Made by a program: the position numbers and the translations under genes. Shown piece by piece: positions 11,982 to 22,522 of a stretch of DNA of 64,000 nucleotides (positions within the stretch are counted from its first letter, which is position 1; every line of letters starts with the position of its first letter). The DNA is from Anaeramoeba flamelloides (Eukaryota > Metamonada > Anaeramoebidae), in NCBI GenBank assembly GCA_027625915.1, contig JANTQA010000023.1:14632001-14696000 (forward strand). The letters are read 5' to 3'. A model generated the notes under the pieces. The model did not search any database and was not told the origin of the DNA. It saw nothing but the letters and a program-made list of their open reading frames with translations.

Positions 11982-12003
11982 TATAGATCTCTATTAAAAA
12001 TTG

Positions 12004-12457
12004 TTATTTTGTCATATTAATTTTTATATTTCCTTTTCCAAATCTAAAAATAGAATACCACCCAAACAATAGTGCTCCAGGATTTAATAATGGATCTTTA
12101 GAACGACCAAATGTACCTATTTTTTCTAATTTTTTAATTTCAAAGATTAACCCAATAATCATGGATGAAACCCCAAAGACTGATTGTTTTTGTTTCCTTT
12201 TTATAAAGGTAATTGTATCATCAATATATTTCAAAGATTTGAGAAATAATTGGTCAAAATAAATATATATGTTAATTATTTGATATTTTACTTAAAAAAT
12301 TGTCTTTTTTAGCAACTAAGATAACTTTTGGGATATATTTAAGAAAGATATTTTGCAACTTTGGAGTCTGAATATGATGATTCAATATTAAATTTTTCCA
12401 AATGTTTATTATTTGTAGAAATTGTTGGATGTTTTTAATTGCTTCAAAAACGAGCAT
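12004..12457 (-). pseudogene. Possible coding remnant of unknown family
   Basis: Two adjoining minus-strand frames, 12457 to 12272 and about 12290 to 12004, have protein-like composition: first FLQIINIWKNLILNHH, then KKLEKIGTFGRSKDPLLNP and GALLFGWYSIFRFGKG. They would read on from one another only across a frame change near 12290, and I found no consistent splice pair to join them. The second frame has a hydrophobic stretch (SSMIIGLIF). It could be a decayed host gene, a piece of one, or chance. A reverse-transcriptase reading based on the YIDD tetrapeptide is not supported by neighbouring residues. Confidence 0.25.
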
Positions 12458-12820
12458 TTTTAATTTGATTAGATCAATAAATATTACTACTTTATTAATT
12501 GAATTTTTTAGAGCAATTTACACCAACGGAACACAAATGTGGTTTAAACCCAATAACAACAAACTTTAATCTTAGACTACTCCCCTTTGTTGAAGCTAAC
12601 CCCTTCAGGGATTCACTTTTTGGTTTTACCTTAATTTATTAATCTTTGAAAACCATAAAAAGTATTGTTGTTAGTATTTTTCATTTAAGTTATTTCTGAC
12701 AAAATGGGATCAAATTGCTCGATAACAGTGTACACAAAAAGGAACTTCTCACTTTTAACTTGAAAACATGGCTTTTTGTTCTCTTTCCTTTAAAAAATTA
12801 AACTCAAAGTAATTATACTA

Positions 12821-13296
12821 TAGTCAAAATAAAGCGTACAAAAAAATATAATGCGTGTTTCAAAATAAAAAGCGTGTTTTTTTGTTATAGAAAACCTATA
12901 CATTAACCAATCAAAGAAACTGATAATAAACCCGAAATAAATATGGTATTGGTTTCTTAAAGTTCTATTATTTAAAAAGAAATTCTAAAAATAAAGGATC
13001 AAATTGGAAAAATTATCTCAAAAAATAGAGTTAATTTTTTTCATAAAATTTTAATCATAAAAAAAACAAAAAATTCAAAAAAAATTGAGAAAATTATGGA
13101 AAATTTTCAACTATTTGTATTAATAATTAAAATTTTACTGAAAATAACCTGTACTTTACTTTCAAAATTGATTTGCGCACAGGTATACTATTTGGTAGTA
13201 GATTGGATGTTGCCTTGGTACAAGAATAAAAAAAAGCACCGATAATATTTTGAAACACGGATTATAGTCGTTGTGCACGCATTATTTTGATCACTG
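12821..13296. mobile_element. MITE family D, copy 3 (TA-flanked)
   Basis: A 476-base element with TA on both sides. The right end reads CGCATTATTTTGATCACTG, the complement of the CAGTGATCA terminus of copy 1. The left end has one change in that block. The interior aligns end to end with 5146-5620 in reverse orientation, so both are near full-length members of one family of about 475 bases. It ends about 390 bases before the RRM gene. Confidence 0.8.
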
Positions 13297-13685
13297 TATC
13301 AAGTCCATTTTAGTTGATTTTAAATAGAATTTATAAAGTGATTTTAGGGTGAACTAAAACTAATTTCTTTTAAACATAATTTGAGTGCTCTTTAATTCAA
13401 TCAATTTCTTCTTAAAGTTTTATTTTATTTCGAATTTAATCCAAAATTTTTTTTAAATTTTTTAGATTATTCAGTTGATTTAATTAAGAACAAACAAAGT
13501 GCAATTCCTGTTGTTTGCGAAAAATATTTCCTACTCGAAAAAAAAATCACCTGACTTTTATAAATTTTTGAGTTTTTAAAAGCTTTCAATATTGAAACGT
13601 TTTTTAATAGTTCAGAGATTTTTTCTTGTGAGATTGTTTAATTACTAATCATTTTTTTTATTTTTCTTTTTATTTTAATTTTGAA

Positions 13686-16600
13686 ATGAGTAGAAATAAT
13701 TCACCACCAAGAAATAGATCACCACAAAGAAATAGATCACCTTATAATAATTATAGAAGAAGTCCACCAAGAAAGTTCGATTTTCCTTTTGTCATATCTA
13801 ATAAATTTGTTTTTCATTTTATCCCAAAAAATAAAAAAATTAAAAAAAAAACTAAGTTTTTATTTTTTCTCTCTTCAAAGAGAATGTAAACAAGAAGAAA
13901 ACTAACATTTTATAATTTTTGTTTTGTGATTGGATAACAATAGCAGTCGAATCTCACCAAGTCGTAATAGAAATTTCCGAAGACGTTCACCAAGAAGACA
14001 ACCACCAAGAAGAAATCAATCTTACACCAATAGGTATTTGAGTTTTTTTTTTTTATTTTTATTTAATCTTAATCCCCTTTTTGCCTCTCCCTTTTTTTTA
14101 ATTATCCCAAACCAATCTTTGTTTGAAATTTTTTTTTACTTTTGTTTCATTCGAATGCTTTTTTTAAAAACGAAAAAAAAAAAAAACAAAAAAAAAAACA
14201 AATTTCTTTTTATTTATTTTTAACGCTTTTAGATCTTACAATTTTTCTTATAACAATGATCGAAACTCTTCAAGTTCATGTCTTTACGTTGGAAATTTGG
14301 TTTGTGAAATTAACATTTGTTTTTTTTTTTTTTTTTAATTTTCATTAATTTTTTAATTTCTCTTTTCCAGATCAATTCTTATCATTCCAAAACATTGAAT
14401 ATTTTATTTGAAAGTTTCTAAACAACAACTGTAGTCTTTTCTATATTTTGAACTTTCCTTTTTTTGATGAATAGTTAATATTTGATTTTTGTTCACTTTC
14501 AAAAAGGAAAAATTAACTTTTCAATTCCTATTCTTTCTGTAATTTAAATCAAAAACCACAAAAACCAAAATAATTTCAATTAACTAAAGAAATGGTTTCT
14601 TTAAAAATTAATTTTTCTCATTCTCAGACAAAGGTGTCTTGTTTACGGTTAAATCTCGAAAAATTTGATTAAAAAAATATCTACTTTATTTATGAAATAC
14701 CATTAAAGTTCAGAAAAAAAAAATCAAAGTATTTAAATAAAAAACAAAATTGTAATATCTTACAATTACACACAGAATTAATAAAAAACTGTTCCATTTT
14801 AACAAATCAAATGAATATTATTCAAAAATGAAATATCAGAAAAATATTATTTTTAATAAAATTTGTGAAGAAATAAAAAATAAAAGAAATTGTTCAGTTA
14901 AGCAAAGTGTAGTAGAGTACTTCCGACCACTTTCGACTGCTTTCGAGTATCGTCAAATGCCTAGCTTTTCCAGAATTCAAAAGGATTGATTACAATCTAT
15001 AATTTCGCTCTATTCTTTTAAATTCTGGAAAAGCTAACTGCGTTTTTTTTTTAATTTACGAAAGAAAAAGAAAATTTTTGAAATTTTCTTTTAATTTCTG
15101 AAATCAAAAAAAACCGAACGGCGGTTTTCTATAATTGAAAAGAATAGAGCGAAATTATAGATTTTACTCAATTCTTGTAAATTTAGGCAAATTAAGGGCG
15201 GTTTTCTTGAGATTTTCTGTTTTATCTGTTAAGTTTTCTAGGTTTTTTTGAGTTTTCTATTTATTTGTGAAGTGTTCTAGGTTTTTTTGAGGTTTTCTAT
15301 TTTATTTGTGAAGTGTTCTAGGTTTTTTTTACTTTTTGAAATAAACCGAACATTTATTATAATTTTCTGTTTATTACAAAAAGTAAAAAAAACCTAATGA
15401 AAATCAATAGATTTTCGAAATAAAATAGAAAACCTCAAAAAAACCTAGCCACTTAAAAATAACTCAAGTCAGTTTTCCAAAATTCAAACGAATCGAGAAA
15501 AATCTCGGATTTTACTCAATTCTTTTGAATTAATAAAAAAAAAAACTTGATCATTGAAGGAAAATCACACCCTCCCTTATTACATAAAATAAATAAAAAA
15601 AAAACTTTTTGATTAGATCATTTTTAAAAATGGAGTAAAAATCCAAATTTTTTTTTAAAAAAAGATATCCATAAAAAAGGTTTAGCAACTTAAATTGAAC
15701 AATTTTGGCAATAAATTATACAAACTTTTAGTTTTTTACTTTTTGAAAATGACTATCAATACCAAACTTAAAATTCATTCGTTTTTTTTTTTTTTCATCT
15801 GAAACAAATTTGATTAACTTAAAGGTAACTACTCATTTGAAAACACGTTACAACTCTGTAATTTAATCAAAAATTATTTTGAAAAATGAACGAAAAAATG
15901 TATTTATTTTGTACTAATTTATATTTTATCCAACGTTATCCAATCGAATTCTTTTTCTGATAAATTCAAAACATTGTGAATATTCTTTTTATATAATTTT
16001 TGAACACAGAAAACTTTAATATTGTCCACAAATTTGAGTTTTTATTTACCAAAACTGAAAATTTAAAAATGAATTATTTTACAAAGAATAAAATTATTAT
16101 TCTTTCCAAATAGAAATTTGAAATTTTAGATTATTCCAAATCAATAGAAAATCAAATTTATGAGACTGTGATAAAGGTGTGATAATCATTTTACATATAA
16201 AATATATATGAAATAAATAAATTATTTTACATCATATTTATAGTGCACGTACTAAATATCTATCACACCTATATCACAGTCTCATAAATTTGATTTTCTA
16301 TTAGTACTATTCCATTTTTACTGACTTGAAAGATTTCTAAATTTTTAATATTATTTAATGATCAAATATTTCAATTTGATAAACAAAAAAAAAAAAAAAA
16401 AAACTGTTACTGATGTAGTTGACATAGCTTTTTGTACATTAAAATTGGTTAATACCCAGATACTCTACATAACTTATGTAAACCCAACCAAGATTTTTTT
16501 TTTAATTATTATTTTTTGTTCAATAAATAGATTTTAGTTTTATTATCAAAATATTAATAAATAAAAACAAAGCCTAAAGAATTTTTTGATAAACGAAAAA

Positions 16601-18441
16601 GAGGAAAATATTGATTAGTATCAAATCCCCAAAAAATAAAAGAATTTTATGAAAAAAAGAATAATAATATAACCAAATAAAATTTTAAAAATTATTTCAA
16701 TCATATAAAACAAAAATAACTTGGATTAAAAACAACCTTTCAAATAGACTAATAATTATTCAATTATTACCAACTATAAAAATATAAAATTAAATTTGTA
16801 AAATTTTTTGGAAAAATTACATTTCAAAAAAATTCTTTTAAATACTAACAAACAAAAACATACAAAGTCAAGCTTTGGATGAAAAATAAAAAAACTTTTG
16901 GATTCTAATTTTATTTGAAACGGAATAATAAAACAATTAAAAAAATTTTTTTATTATCGATTTATTCGAAGGTTTATACTTTTTTTAATAATTTAAAATA
17001 CAATTGTCACTTATTTGATTGAAATTGTTTGAAATATTTAATATTTATTTTCATTTCTGAGAATTATGCATATATATATTTAATTAACCAATCTTTTATT
17101 AAAAAAATTTTGAACATAAATTTAGGACAATTTTTAACAAAATCACAATAAATCACCTAATTTTAATAATTAACTTTCCAAAGATACCATTGTAAAAATC
17201 AATTGATTTTCTTTCAAAAGAATTTACAAAAATACCAAAAAAACAAAACTATTACCGAAGCATAAAAATGAAAATGTTCTCTCAAAAATCTAAACATTAC
17301 CATATTTTAATGTAATCAAAATCTAAATTTATTTAATAAAAATGAAAAAGAAAAAAAATACCAACAATTAGTGGGTATTGAACTTGATAAATTGAGAATT
17401 AAAAACCCTCCAAAATCTGAAATTTGAAAAAAATAATCAAAATTATTTTATTCTTATTTCTTAACAATTTTATATATATATATATATGTGTTTTTTTAAA
17501 AATAACTCATTTAGCCATATTCTGTTGGAGAACGAGAATTAGAAGACGAATTTCGTTCATGTGGAGAAATTTCAAGGATTATGGTGGGCTTTGATCATCT
17601 TGCAGGACACTCAAAAGGTAACAGAAATCACACCAACAAATTTAATAACAAACAACTAATTTAAATAATTTCTTTTTTTATTTTTTTTTTTTGAATTTTA
17701 ACTCAAATATTCTGTCCAATTCAAAAATTTATTTTGATACTTTTCTAATTTACAAATATTCTAATAGGGTTTGGATTTGTAACATTTGCAAGACGTGAAG
17801 ATGCAGAATATGCTTTTGATAAATATCATCAAAAAAACTTTCAAGGAAGAAGACTCAGACTTGATTGGGATCAAGGTATTCGAAGAAAATCAAACTACTC
17901 ACAAGATCGAGGTCGAAGAAGATTTTCACCAAGAAGATCAGATAACAATCAAAGATACAGAAGAAAATTTTCAATTTCTCGTTCTCGCTCACGATCACGC
18001 TCACGCTCACGATCAAGATCACCATCTAATTCTCGCTCAAATTCACTCTCAAGATCTCGTTCAAATTCAAGATCAAGGTCAAGATCACCTTATAAATCTC
18101 GTTCAAATTCACGATCTAGATCAAGAACACCATCTCGTTCTCGCTCTCGCTCTCGTTCCCGCTCTGACTCACGTTCGCCTTATAATAAAAAAAAATATTC
18201 TCGCTCTCCTCGATCTGAAACTGAAAATAAAAAAAAAGATACTGAAACAAAATTGTCTAACGAAGACAACAAAGAAAAATCAAATAATACTCAACCCAAT
18301 GAAGACAAAAATGAAAATGAAGAAACAAAGGAAAAAGAAAATGAAATAAAAGAAAATGAAAATGAAAATAAAAATAAAAATGAAAATGAAAACGAAAACA
18401 CTAATGAAGAAAAATCTGAAAATGAAAAAGAGAAAAAATAA
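13686..18441 (+). CDS. RS-domain RNA-binding protein with CBP20-like RRM
   Basis: Five exons: 13686-13774, 13944-14033, 14233-14299, 17515-17617, 17768-18441, all phase-consistent, giving about 340 residues. The N-terminal 75 residues are RS/RN-rich (SPPRNRSPQRNRSP). An RRM follows, with RNP2 LYVGNL ending exon 3 at residue 82 and RNP1 KGFGFVTF at about 116-123. It closes with RRLRLDWDQGI (144-154), which matches the CBP20 signature RIIRTDWDAGF. Residues corresponding to human CBP20 Tyr43, Phe83, Phe85, Arg112, Asp114, Trp115 and Asp116 are kept. The Gly/Arg tail (GGQVRDEY) of CBP20 is absent and replaced by a long RS domain (to about 245), then an Asn/Glu/Lys tail. The likely role is nuclear pre-mRNA processing, as an SR-type factor or a cap-binding-like subunit. 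The first intron is uncertain: donor GTTCGA (13775) is weak, and GTAAAC at 13886 is an in-phase alternative that would add about 37 Lys/Phe-rich residues. Intron 3 is 3.2 kb and carries repeats. Confidence 0.8.
14900..15545. repeat. Family F palindromic repeat cluster (in intron 3 of the RRM gene)
   Basis: Several interleaved inverted repeats: CTTTTCCAGAATTCAAAAG against its complement near 15025, a GAATAGAGCGAAATTATAG pair near 15005 and 15145, and repeated GAAGTGTTCTAGGTTTTTTT blocks with their complement near 15430. GC-richer tags such as GAGTACTTCCGACC mark the edges. The same motifs recur at 19925-20285, 31590-31990, 38490-38930, 50689-50764, 55590-56345 and 61110-61260. Confidence 0.7.
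16145..16300. mobile_element. Short hairpin MITE in intron 3 of the RRM gene
   Basis: About 40-base arms (starting GAAAATCAAATTTATGAGAC) are near-perfect reverse complements separated by about 75 bases. TA precedes the left GAAAATC and follows the right GATTTTC, giving a possible TA target duplication. The arms are AT-moderate and almost identical, so insertion was probably recent. I saw no second copy in the window. Confidence 0.6.
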
Positions 18442-21400
18442 TCTCAATTCTCTAACCACAGATATAAGATTCATAATGATCACAAAGATTTAAACAAAAT
18501 ACAACAATTTTCCCTTTCTAAATTTTTGATACAAGTTTACTTAATTCTGGCGCTAGCGTATAATCAGAGAATTAAAAAAATAATTATTTAGGGGTTTAAT
18601 TGAGTTATGTTTAAATTTCTTATTTTTTTTTTTATTATTTTTTCTTTTTTCAAATATTTTTTTTTTAATCTTTAATATCCTTTCCTTTCTTTCCCTTTCT
18701 TTTAGATATTTGAGAAACAATTTCATGATTTCTTTTATTTATTTATTATTTATTTCTTCTTAAAAATTTTAATACACTTTTTCTTGGGTTAGTAATCAGA
18801 TTAATTTTCGGTTCATACTTGACATGGTGGTAGATATTACTGGGATGGTGATGATAATTGAAATTTGGGAATTCGTTAAATAAAATATTAAAAAAATTAA
18901 AGCAAAAAAAGATTCAAAGCTGTGTAGCATAAATCATTACAAAGTTTAATTGTTGGTTAAATTCATTTGGGAAATTGATTTTTTTTACTGGGTCCACTGA
19001 TAGGTTTTTTTTTTAAAAAAAATTTTTATTTAATTATTATTTTTTTTTTTTTTAAAAAACCATTTATTATTTATAAAAATTTCTTCAATTAGTTGAAATG
19101 GTAGTAGGTTTTTAAGTTAGAGTGATTGTTGATGTTGGAGTTATATCATATGTTGATGATGATTGTGTTGGTTTGGATTTGGGAATTTGTTTTGTCGTAT
19201 AATATTGAAAAATTACTGTTAAATAAGATCATTAATGTGTGACTGAAGATATTTTCCAAATTGGTGGATATTGATTTGAGATTTCCTTTTTTAGAATTTA
19301 ATCTGATCATAGTTGCTTTTTTTTTTTTTTTTTTTTTTTTTCTTATTAACCAATTTCAAAATCATTATCACATATCCATTTTAAATCTACTTCTATTATT
19401 CTTGTTTTTTTTTTATTTTGAAGAAAAATAATCTAATTAATTTTTCTTTTAAAAAAAGAAAAAAAATTAACAAAGTTTATCAAAATTAAAATTCTTGTTA
19501 TTATTTTTTGATATTAAACAGTATTTTTTGGATCTTTTTTCTAATAATAATTTATTAAAAAAATTTGAGAGGATAGGGTTTAAAATTAAATATTGATTTT
19601 TTTTTTGAAATACTCCTCCTTTTACCAGCTTTATTATTTTGAAAAAAGTTTATTTTTTTTTCAATTTAAACAATTTAACTAATTCTTTTGAAATTTTAGT
19701 AACCAGGTTTTTTAAAGTTTATAACAAAAACAACAAAGTTAGTAATTATGAAAAAAAAATTGGATTTAGCTTGCTGAATTTTAAAAATTAGTTTAAATGA
19801 TTCTATAGATTTGTTTTTGATTTAGATAGAATTTTTTTGTTTTTGTTTAGATTTATTTTAAGAAACAAATGTTGTGATCCAAAAACTTATCTTTTATGGT
19901 CAATTAGGAGAGAAAATTCTACAAAATATCCACTGTTTACCATTAGTTTTTTTTTAATTTGAGAAATAAACCAGAAATTTATTAAATTTTCTTTTTGTTT
20001 CTCAAATTAAAAAAAATGTTGTTAGCTTTTTCAGAATTTAAAAGAATTGAGTAAAATCTTTGATTTTTGCTCAATTCCTTTGAATTCTGGAAAAGCTAGG
20101 CAATCTGCGGAACCATACGGCATTTGGCGGACACTTTCGTTAGGTTTTCCATAATTAAAAAGTATTTATTTAAATCAAAGATTTTACTCTATTCTTTTGA
20201 ATTCTGGAAAACCAAGAAACTCTAAAGCACTCTATGGAACTCTCCGAAACACTACACTTATTTAGAGGCTTTTTTTATTACCCGTGACATAATGTAGATA
20301 CTAGTATAAAGACCAAATGATAGATTTTCTTTTAATCATTGAAAAATGATAGTTCTTTTTAATTTTAAAACCTATACAAAAAAAAAAGAGAAAAAAAAGC
20401 CCAAAAATTTTTTTATAGTGAGAAAGCTGATACAAAAAATTTAAAAAAGTAAATAAAAACAAAAAAAGAATATAAAAAGGATAATAATAAGTAATGGTAT
20501 AAAAATAAAAAAAAATGTAACACTTACTATTTTACATTAAGAACACCCAAAAATCACAATCAAATAAATTTTGGAGATAAAATTGTATTTAAACCCATAA
20601 GCAATTTGAATGATTAATCAAGAGGTAGTTGTTTCATTACTCTGATTACGTTTTTTTTCTTGTTTGTCGAATTTATTTGTTTATTTTAATAATTTTTATG
20701 TTTTCTCATTCTTTCTTATATTAAAGTTAGATGCTTCATTAACTACTTTAAAGGAAGTAACAACTAGAATTGTTTTCCTTCATTTATTTCATTGTAACTC
20801 TTCATCACACAAGAAAGGAAATTAACTATTGGTAATAAGAATAACAATTTTAAAAAAATGTGATTATTAAACTAATTATCCTGTAAATCCGAACCATCTT
20901 ATCATTCACTAATTAAGATATAAAATTATTAGAATAAAATGGAAAAAGAGATTTTCCCATATATTATTTAAAAATTAAAATATAAAAAATTCCCTAAAAA
21001 AATACTAATAATGATTAATAAAAAATCAATCAAAAATTATTAAATACGGTTTTTTCATTGTAAAATTATTTTTTAAAAGACCTTATTCATAGGAAGTTTT
21101 TTATTACATATAATTAAGAAATTAAATAAAAGTTAAAATTACTTATAAATGAACACACTTTGGGTCACCCAACCATTCTTAAAAAGTCATTAAAACTCCA
21201 ATAATATTTCCAGATTATGTAAATGATGCCTCAATCTTTTTTCTTTTAAGGGAAGAGATTTTACCCAGGATGACCAAAGACTAAAGTAAGTTGTTGTTGG
21301 GTGTAATCACATTAATGTACCACCATTTAAATATCTCTAAAAAATCTGTTAGTTAAATAATACTATTTGTTGATCATCTCAAACTAAAAACCATGCTTTT

Positions 21401-22522
21401 ATTAGTCAAAAAAACCCAAGAATGTCAGAAAAAAATCTACATTTCGGCACCAATTTAAAGTTTGAACCATGAATTTTCAACTTACAAAATTACAAAATAT
21501 CTTTCTTAAATTTGTAGCGAAACCAAGGATTATATGCTAAAAAATTCATTTATTTTTAAAAAATAAAAAATTATCAGAGATTCTTATTACAAATTATTTC
21601 TGTAATCTTGGTAATATACTGGTGTTAAAATTAACTTTATAAAAAAGGAAACAAAATTAATTATTCTTTGTATTTTTATGTTGATGATTATTGAGCTAAT
21701 TTTTGAAAATAAAAATGAAATGAAAATAGTTACTTTTAGAAGTTCAAAAGATGAATTATTAAATACTGGAATATTATTAATTGGAGTTTCTATTTTTAAC
21801 TTTCGAAAAGTGATTAAAAAAAAAATATTTCCAATAAAAAAATTTTGAATAATGATCCTAAGCAAAAAATGTAATAATTTATTGAGCTTTAATATTTATA
21901 ATAGATTTTTAGGATGCATGTAGCACTAATATCATTTACCATCCAATTACAAAATACTTTAATTTACGACTAATTTATGATCACGTAAACCCATTAACCA
22001 CATTTTTTATTAAGTCATTGTATCCCACTTTTAAAATTTTAAATGGAATTTAATTAGTTTTCCTATTTTATTTTCAAAGAAAAAAAAAAATGAATTTCAA
22101 AAATCAATAAGAAACAAGTAGATTAATATAAATTAGAGAATAGTTGATATCACACCTGAAATAAATCTAATCAAAACAATATATTTTATTAAAAATTGAT
22201 AAACTCAAATTCTTATGGCAATTAAAAAAAATCACCAAGGTTCATCTTGATTTTCAATTTAGCTTCAAATAAAATTCCAATAGAAATCAATATGATTTCT
22301 ATATAACAATTTTCACTGTTTCATTAACAAAAGAAGAACACATTTTGACAAAGTGAATATCAATCTTGTACTAAAAAAAAATTTGCAAATGAATTACAGC
22401 TCAAAGTAATTCAATTTCAAAAAAAAAAAATCATAAAAAAGAATATGTAAAAAAAAAAAAAGAATCCAAGAAAAAAAAAAAACAGAACCCAGTAATAAAA
22501 AAGAAAAAAAAAATTTATTATT
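18442..22522. other. Gene-free stretch between the convergent RRM and USP genes
   Basis: Four kilobases of AT-rich sequence between the + strand RRM gene and the - strand USP gene, so it contains both 3' ends. It has long T runs (about 19318-19341), a family F palindrome cluster (19925-20285) and otherwise no definable feature. A 92-residue minus-strand frame at 21587-21865 is low-complexity Ile/Phe and not convincing. Confidence 0.6.
19925..20285. repeat. Family F palindromic repeat cluster
   Basis: Contains AGCTTTTTCAGAATTTAAAA paired with TTTGAATTCTGGAAAAGCTA around 20030-20095, a second TTTTGAATTCTGGAAAA near 20200, and GC-richer tags (CGGCATTTGGCGG, GCACTCTATGG) like those beside other copies. 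No coding capacity. Confidence 0.65.

Larger units (their letters stand above)
7634..13685. other. Gene-poor stretch with transposon relics
   Basis: Six kilobases holding the family A copy 2 element, two family D MITEs, a LINE-like relic, and a pair of open frames on the minus strand at 12004-12457 that I cannot place. Everything else is AT-rich sequence without a definable feature. Confidence 0.6.

Noticed and set aside
12004-12234. YIDD tetrapeptide as a reverse-transcriptase active site
   Set aside because: No flanking reverse-transcriptase motifs are present, and the following residues do not fit.
17786-18349. A 187-residue His/Asp/Gln-rich open frame
   Set aside because: It is the alternate frame of the RS-coding exon; the RRM reads through in the other frame with RNP1 and consistent splice phases.
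21587-21865. 92-residue minus-strand frame
   Set aside because: Ile/Phe/Asn composition expected from random AT-rich DNA; no motif and no splice context.
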